Shown here: positions 1 through 11,058 of the stretch, piece after piece
Position numbering within the stretch: position 1 is the first letter of the stretch
Layout of the letters: every line of letters starts with the position of its first letter
Assembly (NCBI RefSeq): GCF_037975245.1
Contig: NC_092562.1
Location: 7,231,501 to 7,295,500 of the forward strand
Direction of reading: 5' to 3'
Source of the DNA: Apostichopus japonicus
Lineage: Eukaryota; Echinodermata; Holothuroidea; Aspidochirotida; Stichopodidae
Length of the DNA: 64,000 nucleotides
Program-made: the position numbers and the translations under genes
Notes under the pieces: model-generated
What the model was told of the DNA's origin: nothing
The model's database searches: none
Seen by the model: only the letters and a program-made list of their open reading frames with translations

Positions 1-683
1 CGTTTCATTATAAATGTAATAGTATATCATTAAATCAAATGATTCGTACTAACAAATCAATAATCATTTGAATAAATTACAATTCGTTATGATGAATTAA
101 ATATTTGTATATATATGCATGTTAAAAATTCTTCATGTGTGGTACTTATTAATACGATATTAATTGTAACAAATTAATAATTCATCATTATGAAGTAATA
201 ACTCATTTTTACCAAGTAATATTTTATTATAACATACAAGTATGTCATTACAGCAAAATAATAATTCGTACTAACAAATCAATATTTTTGGGGGAAAATT
301 ACAACCGGTAATCACGAATTCATAATTAAATATACTAGTGAGCTTAATTTTACGTCATCTCAACATGCACAAACTCCTGAATATTGAGTGCGAACCGTTA
401 CTGAATGAAATGGGTCAAAACAACCTAGCATGAGGGTCAAGTCTAGTATGAGGGATTGGCCGCCCGCTGTGGAATACCAGCACCGTACTCGTACACTCAT
501 TATAACGTTAGTTATACTTTACTCAACTCTTTAAGCCACGCAAACACTCCTTACGCATGTAACGTTAGGCATGTAAAATTAGCCTACTTATACTACAATT
601 ACTTGTCTTGTATTGCGAAAGAAACCGATTTTCACAAATTCCTCGAGTTGTATATCATCGTTTTGATCTATTTTTAACTTTCA
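1..683. other. AT-rich intergenic DNA
   Basis: No coding region or RNA gene is seen here. The stretch is strongly AT-rich, with loosely repeated words such as ACAAATCAAT and TAATTCGTA near 50-75 and 180-285 that suggest an old, decayed repeat. A 73-codon open frame starting at 456 has no recognisable domain and was not called. Confidence 0.6.
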
Positions 684-755
684 GCCTCCACCGGGATTCG
701 AACCACGGGCCTTCCGCTCTGTACGCGGACACCCTAACCACTAGGCTATGGACGC
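684..755 (-). tRNA. tRNA-like gene, anticodon ACA (tRNA-Cys-like); pseudogene or tRNA-derived SINE head
   Basis: The minus strand folds as a 72-nt tRNA. It has a 7-bp acceptor stem with one G-G mismatch at the third pair, a D-arm, a TCCGC/GCGGA anticodon stem with a 7-nt loop GTACAGA (anticodon ACA), and a T-arm containing GGTTCGAATCC. Both internal Pol III promoters are perfect: box A TAGCCTAGTGG and box B GGTTCGAATCC. ACA would decode UGU (Cys), but animal tRNA-Cys normally carries GCA. There is no T-run terminator directly downstream on the minus strand. The odd anticodon, acceptor mismatch and missing terminator favour a tRNA-derived SINE head or pseudo-tRNA over a working tRNA gene. Confidence 0.5.
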
Positions 756-804
756 TGATTGTATGTCAAGAGGTTCGAAACCGATAGGGAAGGTTGTAAT
801 TCCA

Positions 805-1129
805 CTGTAGGCGTTTGTCACTTGTATCGAACAATACTAGTTCTGTTTTTGGTGACATATTTTGTCTTACTCTAGAGATCAAATATGATGCTAACCAACT
901 CGAAATCATTTGTGATTCCTAAAGCCGGATCTCGAAAGAGATACTTTGAACAGACAGTCTGTTCAAAGTATCTCTTTCGAGATAGTCTGTTCAAAGTATC
1001 TCTTTCGAGATCCGGCTTTAGGAATCACAAATGATTTCGAGTTGGTTAGCATCATGTTTGATCTCTAGAGTAAGGCAAAATATGTCACCAAAAACAGAAC
1101 TAGCATTGTTCGATACAAGTGACAAACGC

Positions 1130-1135
<6 letters not shown>
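805..1135. repeat. 331-bp foldback palindrome with 151-bp arms
   Basis: Left arm 805-955 and right arm 985-1135 are reverse complements over 151 bp. I count three mismatches, all transitions. The spacer is only about 29 bp. The outer ends read CTGTAGGCGTTTGTCAC and GTGACAAACGCCTACAG. The right end abuts a TA microsatellite. No protein is encoded; open frames in the region are low-complexity TA translations. It may be a foldback/MITE-type transposon or a recent palindromic duplication. No target duplication was recognised. Confidence 0.85.
956..1011. repeat. 28-bp direct duplication at the palindrome centre
   Basis: Two identical 28-bp units (956-983 and 984-1011) begin AGTCTGTTCAAAG and end TTTCGAGAT. 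The second unit belongs almost wholly to the right palindrome arm and the first forms the spacer. The left arm holds the reverse complement once, so the centre carries three related copies in mixed orientation. Confidence 0.85.

Positions 1136-1202
<67 letters not shown>
1136..1202. repeat. (TA)n microsatellite followed by (TG)n
   Basis: About 55 bp of pure TA dinucleotides run into a short GTGTGTGTG tract. The tract directly abuts the right end of the palindrome. Confidence 0.97.
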
Positions 1203-1203
<1 letters not shown>

Positions 1204-1219
1204 CAAGTTTGGCTGTCAC

Positions 1220-1520
1220 TCAAATGAACGATCTCTGAGACGACCATCTCTGGTGAACGATCTCTGAATGGACGATTTCTGAATCACGACCCTTTCTCAG
1301 TCGCGACGGTTTCTAAGTCAAGACCATTTCTGTTTGGACGGTTCCTGCAAGGTTGGTTGTGTGCGCAGCGATCTCTGAGTAGACGGTCTGTGTATCAACG
1401 ACCATCTCTCTTTGACGTTTAAACGGCCATTTCTAGGTGGGCGGCTGCTTGCATTTCAGCGGCGATCTCAAACTGGACGGTTTCTGTGTGAACGACCATC
1501 TCTCAGTGGACGGCGCCTCA
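1220..1520. repeat. Degenerate ~16-17 bp tandem array, consensus near GACGATTTCTGAATG
   Basis: The run is built from variants of (G)ACGATCTCTG..., GACCATCTCTG..., GACGGTTTCTA... spaced about 16-17 bp apart with drifting linkers. Examples start near 1227, 1240, 1256, 1272 and 1289, and similar words continue to about 1515. It reads as an old minisatellite with mutated units. No open frame follows the period. Confidence 0.7.
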
Positions 1521-2810
1521 CGTTAACCCTTACCGCGTTCCATACAAGCTAAGTCTAAAACCGTGCGTGCAAATATATGCAACGGCTGAGGATTTTTTTT
1601 GTGCATGCCTGCGCGTTACATTTAACGACGTAGACGCGATGGCGCATTCGGCTTAATTCACTGAGTACAAGTATACTTTTTACAGCAGAATGCAAATACT
1701 CATGCGATAAATTAAAACTTTTTCACACCTAGAAAGTAGAACGGGAAGCGGTGTTCGGTGTAATTACCATAGTCCGGTGTAATTATCATAAAGGGGCGTG
1801 TCTACTGCAAACCATCGCGGTACGAAAGATTTTTCACCTACCAAAGCGTGTACTTAACTTTTTTTTCGGCGGCAAGATTTGACGCCGCATAGCACTGTTC
1901 GTAGTGTGTACAACCATCGTGCGCGTACCGAGGATAGCCTAGCTGCATTTCCATGATGACAGGTAGGCCTAAATGTGCATTAACATAATTTTACCTAAGT
2001 ATGACGATGGACCGTTGTCAGATTATGTTCAACTTTGATCGGCCTTTGATGATGTGGTGTTGTTGAGCTAGGCCTAGGTAACTTAGGGCCTAGGCACTTA
2101 GGCCTATGATCGCAGCAGCTGTAACTAGTGTAAGTAGGCCTAGGCCTAGTCACAGGAGTATCATGATTACTGCTACTATTACCAATACTATGCTAGGCTA
2201 ATAAAACAGTGATAATGAAATTACATGCTTTCAGATCACCAATTAGCACCAAAACAGAACTCAGTATTACGTCCCTATATCATCACTCCATTATTGGTGA
2301 CTATAGTAACACAATATGACTAATCCCCTATGATTATGAACACAAATCCATGACAGCCTTGTTTGTTGTTTATGATTAAACTGCTAGTGCTATGCCTAGG
2401 CTAGCTCTATAACACAACACTAAACAAGAAGGCAATCCATGGCGTTGCAAATCTCATCTCCCATGTCCAATTTTGGTCAGTAATAAAAGCAAACGGCTGC
2501 AATAGCAAAGTTTTGTGTAACCTGATCTTTGACATCGTTCATGCTAGGACAAGTTTACATGGTCAAGCACGGTTGGATGACTTTTTCCTGCATACCAACA
2601 TGTAACTTTGTAACTAATGTAAGATATAGATAACGATTAACTTTGATATATTCAGTCACATAGGTTATATGCACATTGCACAAGTTCTCATTATCAAGCA
2701 CCTACCCACCAGGTTTGAACTTGATCAGACTTGCAGTCTCCCAAGGAGTTTGTGACACACTTGTGTGCTCACACTCATGCATGCATACCCACACTTAAAA
2801 CATGGGGAAC
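1521..2810. other. Intergenic DNA rich in GGCCTA words
   Basis: No gene was recognised. Between 2060 and 2150 there is a dense run of TAGGCCTAGG-type words (for example TAGGCCTAGGCCTAG near 2136). This lineage-typical motif suggests decayed interspersed repeats. The rest shows nothing identifiable. Confidence 0.5.
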
Positions 2811-2945
2811 ACCTTGTGAGGAACAACATCTTAGCAGTGTAGGATTTTCACGGTCGTCCGAGACAACTAGAAAGTATGTCGGACTACCAAATCTTTCAAT
2901 ATGTTGTGTGCTTGGTAGTCCTTCGGACGACCAAAAAAAATGAAG
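2811..2945. repeat. Stem-loop repeat, copy A (GGACTACCAA family)
   Basis: Two nested perfect stems are visible: an outer stem GGTCGTCCG (2852-2860) with CGGACGACC (2924-2932), and an inner stem GGACTACCAA (2881-2890) with TTGGTAGTCC (2912-2921). The flanking words TTGTGAGGAACAA and TTAGCAGTGT recur, partly inverted, around a related copy near 4.97-5.1 kb. A short non-autonomous element is the likely source. Confidence 0.65.
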
Positions 2946-3254
2946 GCTTTGAAGAATTATTGAGCCTAATTATATTTCATTAAAAAATGAAAGTCAATTT
3001 AATTAAATAGTTTCTGAATAACACCCAAACCATACATAAATTATTAAAAAACATGAGCGATATATTAACTTTACAACATCGTTAGCAAATATCTGTACAC
3101 TAATAAAGTCGCCTAACGTTAGTTTCTAATAATGTACCCAGAAAACAAATGAGACTAGTGGCTAAATGTCAGTGCAATGCATTTTGAACGGTGTTGTAAC
3201 AACAGTCGATCAGACACTGACAGTCTATAGGCCGAGTGAAAATGCATTGCTGGA

Positions 3255-3563
3255 CAATGGGGGAAATCTAGCCTATACCGCTGAATTTGTGACGCAGTTA
3301 TAAGATATCCATGGAATACTTTCAGTATTGCTGTTATCTTCGACCACATGGTTGCCTAATAAATAGCACACTAAGTCAATGGGGGAAATCTAGCCTATAA
3401 CGCTGAATTTGTGACACAGTTATAAGGTATCCATGGAATACTTTCATTATTGCTGTTATCTTCGACCACATGGTTGCCTAACAGCACACTAAGTCAATTG
3501 GGGAAATCTAGCCTATACCACTGAATTTGTGATGCAGTTATAAGGTATCCATGGAATACAGTA
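3255..3563. repeat. ~120-bp tandem repeat, 2.6 copies
   Basis: Units beginning CAATGGGGGAAATCTAGCC start at 3255, 3377 and 3495, giving spacings of 122 and 118 bp. They share the segment through TATCCATGGAATAC and, in the first two, TATCTTCGACCACATGG. The third unit is cut short near 3563. Confidence 0.85.
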
Positions 3564-4630
3564 ATGTTATTACCGAAAAAAAGTTTGCGTCCCAGGGACC
3601 CAAGACCCCGAAAAAGTTTGCGTCCCGATCGAACACCAACTAAGTTTATTGTATGACCTACTGTACTATCACTGCCTAAACTTTGTGAATGTTATACACA
3701 ATATTAGAGGGCAGATGGCTCAGTGTCTTAGCTTCGGTGTTTGACAGGGGCGGCCCGCCCCACTCCTCCTTTCGCCCACCCTGCCGTTTCAAACAATTTT
3801 TACCCCCAGCCCCTCCTTCATCCGCCCTTGTCCTTCCCTACTCACCAACTCCGTGGTCAATTGGACCACGAAAAAGTTTGCAACAGAAACTACTGTGGTA
3901 TGAATGCACATTTCACATTAGTAACTCTTATTGCAGAGAAAAGAAACATACTGTGAGATAAAATATCTTTTCAGGATCAGATACGTAAGCTTCCCACAAA
4001 ATTCATAGATTGTCTCAACTCATAACATTTTCTGATCAAAACAATGATTAATATATTCAAGTGCATCTTCGTACCACCAGTGATTGTTGTCAAAATGTAC
4101 ATAACAAATATGAGACAAGGCCTAACGTTATGATATTTGAGTGCACACATATGATAGCCTTTACCACAAACTTTGTTATCTCTACACAGGAGAAAGTAAA
4201 CGTTGCAAGTAATTGTTGTTAAACAACTTACTTCATGTTCATTGAGCACTAAAAATGCAAGAATGTTTGCAGACAATCGGTAGGGACTATTAGCCAATCA
4301 AATTGATCACAGGAATCTTGGTAAAGCATCATTGTCTATTTTTAGCATGTAAATCTCCGTAATGAAGTTTTGGTAACCCTGTACCTTGCGGTTGAGTGTT
4401 ATGAGATATTTATTTTCAAACAAATTCAATGATCTGTAGGAGTAGGAGAACTTTTGGTTCTTGTCAGAAGAAGTTGTGTTTTTTTTTAAAGAAATAATGA
4501 AAGATGTTCATGCAAAATGTGTTTTGTTATATTTTCTGTTGACCTAGTTGTGAGTTTGTACTTGGGGTTTGCAAACAATTTGAAGATTTTGCATCCCTGG
4601 CCAAAACATTGCGTCCGTTCGTAACAATGC
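3564..4630. other. Intergenic DNA
   Basis: A short duplicated phrase, AAAGTTTGCGTCCC, occurs at about 3580 and 3613, with a related GAAAAAGTTTGCAAC at 3870. A CCGCCC-rich patch lies at 3750-3830. No coding segment with recognisable homology is present. Confidence 0.5.
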
Positions 4631-4700
4631 TGGAATACTTTCGTTATTGCTGTTATCTTCGACCACATGGTAGCCTAACACAATGGGAAAATCTTGCCTA
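4631..4700. repeat. Detached partial unit of the 120-bp repeat
   Basis: GGAATACTTTCGTTATTGCTG... through CAATGGGAAAATCTTGCC closely matches the 3' then 5' parts of the units at 3255-3563, about 1.1 kb away. It is a separated or residual unit of that array. Confidence 0.75.
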
Positions 4701-4967
4701 ACCACCGGTTTGCAAAAAAATAAATAAAAATCACACTGCGTAGTATCCGGGTAATAAATAAGGAACCGGGTAGTATCACGTCGGGCAGGTATCCGGGTAA
4801 CCGGATACCCCGTGCAAACACTATTTGAAAACAGTACACAATAACATGGTTATATGCTAAACTATAAATAAAGCTTTGGTTGACACAATCAGATTGAGCA
4901 CCAAAATGTTTTGTTTTGTATTATTTGTGTTCATTTTCAATTTTGGTGGAAAATTTGGAAGGACTTC

Positions 4968-5110
4968 CAAGTTTTTGCAGGACTACCAAACCTTAAAAAT
5001 CTTTGAAACTGGTAGTCCTTCGGACAACCTTCTCAAATTCCTGAAAATCCAACACTGCTTAGAGGTAACAATGAGGATGAAGATACCTTGTGAGGAACAA
5101 TGGTGGATAG
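4968..5110. repeat. Stem-loop repeat, copy B (GGACTACCAA family)
   Basis: GGACTACCAA (4981-4990) pairs with TGGTAGTCC (5011-5019), followed by TTCGGACAACC as in copy A. The words upstream of the stem in copy A recur here downstream, partly inverted, so the full element probably has terminal inverted repeats. It encodes nothing recognisable. Confidence 0.6.
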
Positions 5111-5323
5111 CGTTCACATTAGTGTTTTAATTATTCCTTAATTAACCAATTGGACAGTTAATTAATGAATGACAATTTTTATGATCGGGTTGTATTGTGT
5201 GGTGTTGTTTAATCCTGATTTGCTGTAGCTCAACTGAGTATACTTGAAAGGGTTTTAAGCTATTCCATGTACAAAAAAGAAGATGATTGTGGTGTACATA
5301 AAAGAAAAACTAATTAAGTTCAA

Positions 5324-5556
5324 CCCTTACCGAAATCCCAGATCTGGATTTATATCAGGTTTAATCTAGCCATAAAAAGCCAGATATAACTTGATATACA
5401 GTTATACCAGATATACAGATTAAGTTTTATCTGGCCATATAAAGTCAAATATAACTGGATATGTATTCTATACAGATATAAAGATTAAGTTTTATCTGGC
5501 CATATAAAGCCAAATATAACTTTATATACAGTTTTTCCAGATAAACAGATTAAAGG
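5324..5556 (+). repeat. ATCTGG repeat element, copy 1
   Basis: It begins CCCTTACCGAAATCCCAG and continues with about three ~60-65 bp units. Each carries TTTATCTGGCCATATAAAG or a variant; unit starts fall near 5361, 5420, 5485 and 5550. The same terminus and internal motif occur inverted at 16470-16799, so this is a dispersed element, not a local satellite. The superfamily is unknown. Confidence 0.75.
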
Positions 5557-8500
5557 GGCTACACAATGAATCCAGCCAAGTAATTAATGTCAGATGCCCT
5601 CTATTTTTCTCCAACTTCTGATTCCGTCATACACCATCTAATGATAAGGCCTAACAATTGAGTTTGCGAAGACACAGGTAAAACCCTTATTATTGTCTGT
5701 GCTACATGGTCGTAATTTGGAAGACTTCTTTGAAAACATTTTTTATAATTTCCAAATTTATGATCAACCACGTTCCTATGTGCATTGTACAGAATTCAAG
5801 GTAGTGCTACCACTTCTATTCTTTTGGGAACTAATTGGCACTTTCGCTTCGTTAGGTCATAACAATGAACCCACTGTTCTGCAACTTCACTGTAATTGAT
5901 CTAACTGCATCTGAGAATATTCCAACTGCAGACTGACTATTTGGTAACCATGAACTGAGGGTTGTGTCATTGTGTGTGTGGGGTTTCAGACAGTGAAAGG
6001 TACTTTTTCACCTCAATCGTAGTAGAGTGACTGTGGAATGCTGTATAGGCCTATACACCGTTCTCACGAACGCGGGCTTGCTTCAAGCAGGTATAGGTAG
6101 AGCTAAAATTGTAACCGCAGATAAGCCCTGCAATTTGAACCCGCGTTTCAACGAGTTAACTCCAGGCATAGCGGCAGGCTTGGAAAACCTTGGAAAATGT
6201 CCGAACCAGGTAATTGCAATAGAGAAAAGAAGTAGTTATCGACAGTTATGCAGTGAGTCTTTTCGACACGTGCATATATCATCCAAGCAGTGCGCACACA
6301 CTATTTTCTACCGGGGAACTCGATGTCCGCACCTGATTTATACTGTACCATTGGACTTGACGTAGATGTAAAAACTTTTCTTGGCAAGTTGCCAACAAGA
6401 AATTCCACTACAGTGTATATTGCTAGTATTGTATCAAAGAAGTTATGGCGTGTAGACTAAACGCTTTACGGTGGCACATTTCCTGTTATTACTTTCTAAT
6501 ACAGAGTTCACAGTATTCGTAGTGAACGTATTGGTTTTGGTGTGCTTTCACGAACATTCGGCTCATCGAATAGGCTTTGTAGGTCTAGAACACTTCACCT
6601 TTGTTACTAGATCAATTCAACCTGGCTAAATATTCATTCATCTCACCTGGTAGGCCTACGCATAACTATTTGAAGAAATAGTATTTTGTACTGTATCCCC
6701 TTATTATCAGATGTAAGATAATATGGTATAATTATGACTCCTAAGCAGCGTTTATAATTCTTTTCTTACACTTTACAAATTGGCGAGAAATTAGTGCTAA
6801 CCCAAACGACGGTCGCGGGATATCTTACAAGTATATCACGTCATATCTTTCGTTCACTGTTATTTTGGTTGTTTTTTGTTGATATTTATTTCGGACGATA
6901 GTCTGAATGACGTGAAACAAAAACTCGCCGGCATGCCAAAATCCGGATAATCTCCCCCCCCCCCCTCCAGTTAAAAACAACAGTATGCTATCTTTAAAAG
7001 AATTGTCTGGTAGCCCTAAGACGTTACCTTAAAAAACGATAAATAATTTTCCAAATATGCGTTTGACAGAGAAACAATTTTTCATCGTTTTAGGATGGAT
7101 ATTTCAAATATACTTGAACAGTGGAGAACGTGACGCCATCTTCCCAAATGCAAATTGCGACATAACCCACGCTCCATACAGTTCTTGCAGTAATCATAAA
7201 AAATACCGCGTTTGAAATTACAAATTAATTTCTTTGTTGATTTTCGGTGAAATTCAATATAAATTATATATGTTTTAAAAAAATTGTTGAGCCGTCATAT
7301 ATGTAGTGCATCAGTGTTTTCGTGATTTTGTGTAACATGACCAAAGTTTGAACAGAAGACTCTTCGTTGTTTATCCTTTGCTGTAAAGTTGATCCGTGAA
7401 TTTTATTTGAGCAAATTTTTCTTATTTATATGTTTTAATTATAACATTTTTCTTAAATATATTCCATTGATAACGATTATTTCGGTTACAACTATTCCAT
7501 GTGTAATAACTGTACCCACGTATTTCTTAAATCCATCTTCGTTCAAAATCCGATATTTGGCACCATGCCACGATTGCAGTTTGAGCTCTACATGCTTAAG
7601 AAATGCTCAAAACTATTATACAGCTGGTCCTGTATCAGTATCTGGGTCGCTAGTTGACTTGTGTTTGATGTTTTAAGATGATAGCAGTTAACCAATCACA
7701 TATTTCAACTGGTAAACGTCATTCATCAACACTGTAGATAGCGAATGTAAACTCCACCCATATTCTCTATATGGACTTTTACTACAAGCTTCATTGACCA
7801 TGATTTTGACTTGAGGACACCCAGTCTAAACGGCGGGAAAAAGTTCAGCACATCAGTGTCATGTCTATAAACATGTTCCCACATCGTGCTATGTACACAG
7901 CAATAATTCTTTACGGTCAATTGTAAGTCTTGTCTTTTTAAGTTGGCAAACATGTGTGCTGTGGCTCTTGACTGAACCCAGAATGCATGCATTCTAGTTA
8001 TCCTTTTATATTTACTTTTGGTATATGATTTACAAATTTTTCTTTTATATAGGCCTATTACATTGTAAAATTTGACGGGCCTGATATGTTAGTAACTAGG
8101 CTACGTGTTAATTGGGATGCTACATATTATGTTCCTGATTATCGATAAAATATAAGCCAGTAAGCCTAGCTTAAGTTTTTCATTTTGTACTTTATTTGGC
8201 TGACCGTTCTGCCATAGCCTTTTCCTCCCATACGCATACAGATGTCTCAGTACACTGGAGCGTTGCGGCATGTCCCATCAAGTTTCGACATATTTTTTGC
8301 GTCGCACCAAATGTCAAGCAATGCGAATACTCCATCGTCCGACCACACACTTCGCTCAGTCTACTTCAGGGACATATTTTGTTGGGACATGCCTTCCCCT
8401 CCAAATATCAACCACAATTCTGCTTTTGACAAAAGTGTGACACAGTAGCAGATGATTGAGATTGGTTGGGAGGGGGGGGGGGGTTTGTGGGGACGGGGCA

Positions 8501-10701
8501 GGCCCATATTAGTTTCAAATGGAAAAATATAAGAAACCAAAAGGTGAAAAAGAAACAAAGGAGATGTGACAAGTGGTTCCAAATTTTTACTTTTTTAATT
8601 TCAAATTGATGATTCAGGGGCCAAGGCTGGGGTGCTTACCAACCACCCCTGGCAACCAGTCCGGCACTAATAATTGGTACAATTTTTCATACCATCTTTT
8701 TTGTCAGAGTATAGCCTACTGCAGGAACAGTGTAATGAGCTTGATTGACCCGATCTGACAAACTTTCTTTCTATTGTAAAACCTTGCGATGGATCCATTG
8801 TGGGAGAGGGAACTGGGTTCAATGCCTCCCCCAATCCCCTTATTTATTTTATTTTGGTGAACATTTTACAATAACATCGAGGCTGATATGAGGGTGTGAT
8901 TGAATAAATCATGTTTTATTTTGGAGAAGTGATATTATAATTTAGTGATGGCAACACCCAATGTTGAGTCTTTGTGAGCGAATTCATCACATCAGCTATA
9001 CGGAAAATAACTCCCTTCTATTATTTATGACAATTTTATACAGTGGCCAATCACATCATTTTACAAAAACATTGAATTTTATGAAGTCTAAGTTCAGAGT
9101 ATTACTGTACATAGGTTGCCTCTGGAGTATTCATTAAAACATTGTCACAGCAGATACCTTAATTGTATACAAAAACAACCGATACTCATGGCTTGTACAG
9201 TAACTACTGTTCATGTTCTGTAGCACATGTGACGAACACAAAGTAGTAATTACTGATGCACGGTTGTGGGAGAGTAGTTGCTGTACCAATCATTGAGTGC
9301 GAGTTCTTTAATACGCGATTGTAAAATGAAGTTGTATCTAGTAATTTTTTGCTATTAGTAGGTCTACGGATATACCCGAACATGGCCTTTCTTTGTTATC
9401 TTCATGACACATTGGAGTCATTTAAAGAGAGGTGTGAACTGTAATCAAGAGGTACTGTACCTAGTTACTGTACTAGCTATGAGTATCGGCTGACAATAAT
9501 TGCTAAATAATATAATCGAGAACCACGCAGATCATATGTCAAGACGATTGCTTCCTACATTAAACAAACGTACATTTTCGGTCATTAATAATGGACCTGA
9601 AGCATTTGAATCTGGCAATGGTCCAAAGATATGACCTACTGATACTGGGATACAGGTCATGTATTATGTAATAGTACCTACAGGTACACTGCATATAGGT
9701 CTTTTATTTACTGGAAAGCTGTCAGAACTGGACGTTACAATCGTGTAGTCATCCCATCCTGTGCAGTTTGGTGCATAAGGAACATGCTTCCATCAGAGGA
9801 TTGTCACTACACAGGATTTAAAGTTGGCATTTTTAGAAAATCATATTTAAATTAAGAAAAATATATATTTTTCAATGCATATCATGGATTATTACTTTCT
9901 TTGAGGGTACAGAAAGGACCAGGTATTGTTTAAGAAAAAGACAATACATGCTAGACATGTTTATTTTGACATATGTAGGCCATTATATATTGACCTATAG
10001 AGGCTACACTTCTCAATGTCATATGCATTTGAAAAACTTTGAAAAATATAAGATAGGTAGTTGTGGAAAATGGGGTGGTTTTTCTTCCAAAGCAACTATC
10101 CATACCTCGCCGATATGATGGCCACAAAAACTGCCTCACGTGTCTCACTTTCACCAGAAATATACTATACTGTACGCACAATTTTAGTAGTTCTTATACT
10201 AATTTGGTGACTAAAGTTGGTAAGATTAAATTATATGGGCATAAATTTAATAATGATGTTTGCTTGCAGTATTTATCTCCTGTGAATTAAAGAGCTTACT
10301 GTACATCCATAACATTTGGTCTAATGCAAGCTGTGGTAACGAATGGGATCAAATAATAGCAAATGATGGTACGGTTTTGAATGTTCTTTTGTCAAGAGTT
10401 TTGTCAATAGTATATATACTATAGTACCATCTTTTAACTGCCAATAATAATTTTACTTCTACTGTTCAATGTTTGATTAATCATATCACATATTTATGGA
10501 AATGAGCTTAAGATCTACAACCATCCAATATATGTAAACCCACTCTTACATTGGCTCTGTAAGTCTTCCATTGATGGCTTATGGGCGGTGGACACTCTTG
10601 GTATCATTTTTTTGATTCATCGAGTAGGGTTTTTCCAGCCTGTTTGAATGAACATAGATTAACTACCAGAACTTTCATGATGTTCTCCCGAAATGCAGAA
10701 T
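5557..10701. other. Long intergenic stretch without recognisable genes
   Basis: Nothing with convincing homology was found. It contains two 12-nt homopolymers (C at 6954-6965, G at 8472-8483). A 112-codon open frame at 6027-6365 on the plus strand is relatively GC-rich but has no recognisable motif, signal peptide or membrane segment and was not called. Confidence 0.45.
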
Positions 10702-10706
10702 GTATC

Positions 10707-11009
10707 TGTTAAAGAGGGTAATTAAATAAAAACAAACTGTTCTGAGTTCCTTTACACACGCTAATATAATACACTCACTATTTGTATATACACTAGTTCA
10801 CCATAATGTTCCCTTGAAAGTTCACTTGAAGGTTCACTCGAAGGTTCACTCGAAGGTTCGCTTGAAGGTTCACTAGAATATTCGCTTGATTGTTCACTAG
10901 AATATTCGCTGGATTAATAATATATATAGTCCAACACTAACACTCAAAAACCCCACCAGTGATCCTGTAGAAAGAGGTGAAAACAAAGTCAATAAAGTCA
11001 ACACTAACA
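10707..11009 (-). repeat. Copia 3' LTR
   Basis: This 303-bp LTR lies downstream of pol on the minus strand. It starts TGTTA and ends TAACA, and its outer edge touches target duplication GTATC. It contains eight 12-bp units with the core GAAnnTTC or a variant (first bases at 10816, 10828, 10840, 10852, 10864, 10876, 10888, 10900). Confidence 0.95.
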
Positions 11010-11012
11010 AAA

Positions 11013-11030
11013 CTCCCCTTTCTTCTTTTC
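11013..11030 (-). other. Copia polypurine tract (plus-strand primer)
   Basis: An 18-nt run that is pure purine on the minus strand lies three bases inside the 3' LTR. This is the standard primer for plus-strand DNA synthesis in LTR retroelements. Confidence 0.85.
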
Positions 11031-11058
11031 AAAAACAAAAGGATCAACTGGTGAGACA

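Noticed and set aside
1018-1267. Open frames on both strands encoding Tyr/Ile or His/Thr repeats
   Set aside because: They are translations of the TA and TG microsatellite.
6027-6365. 112-codon plus-strand open frame
   Set aside because: No domain, no codon-level support and no neighbouring exon signals; possible but unsupported.
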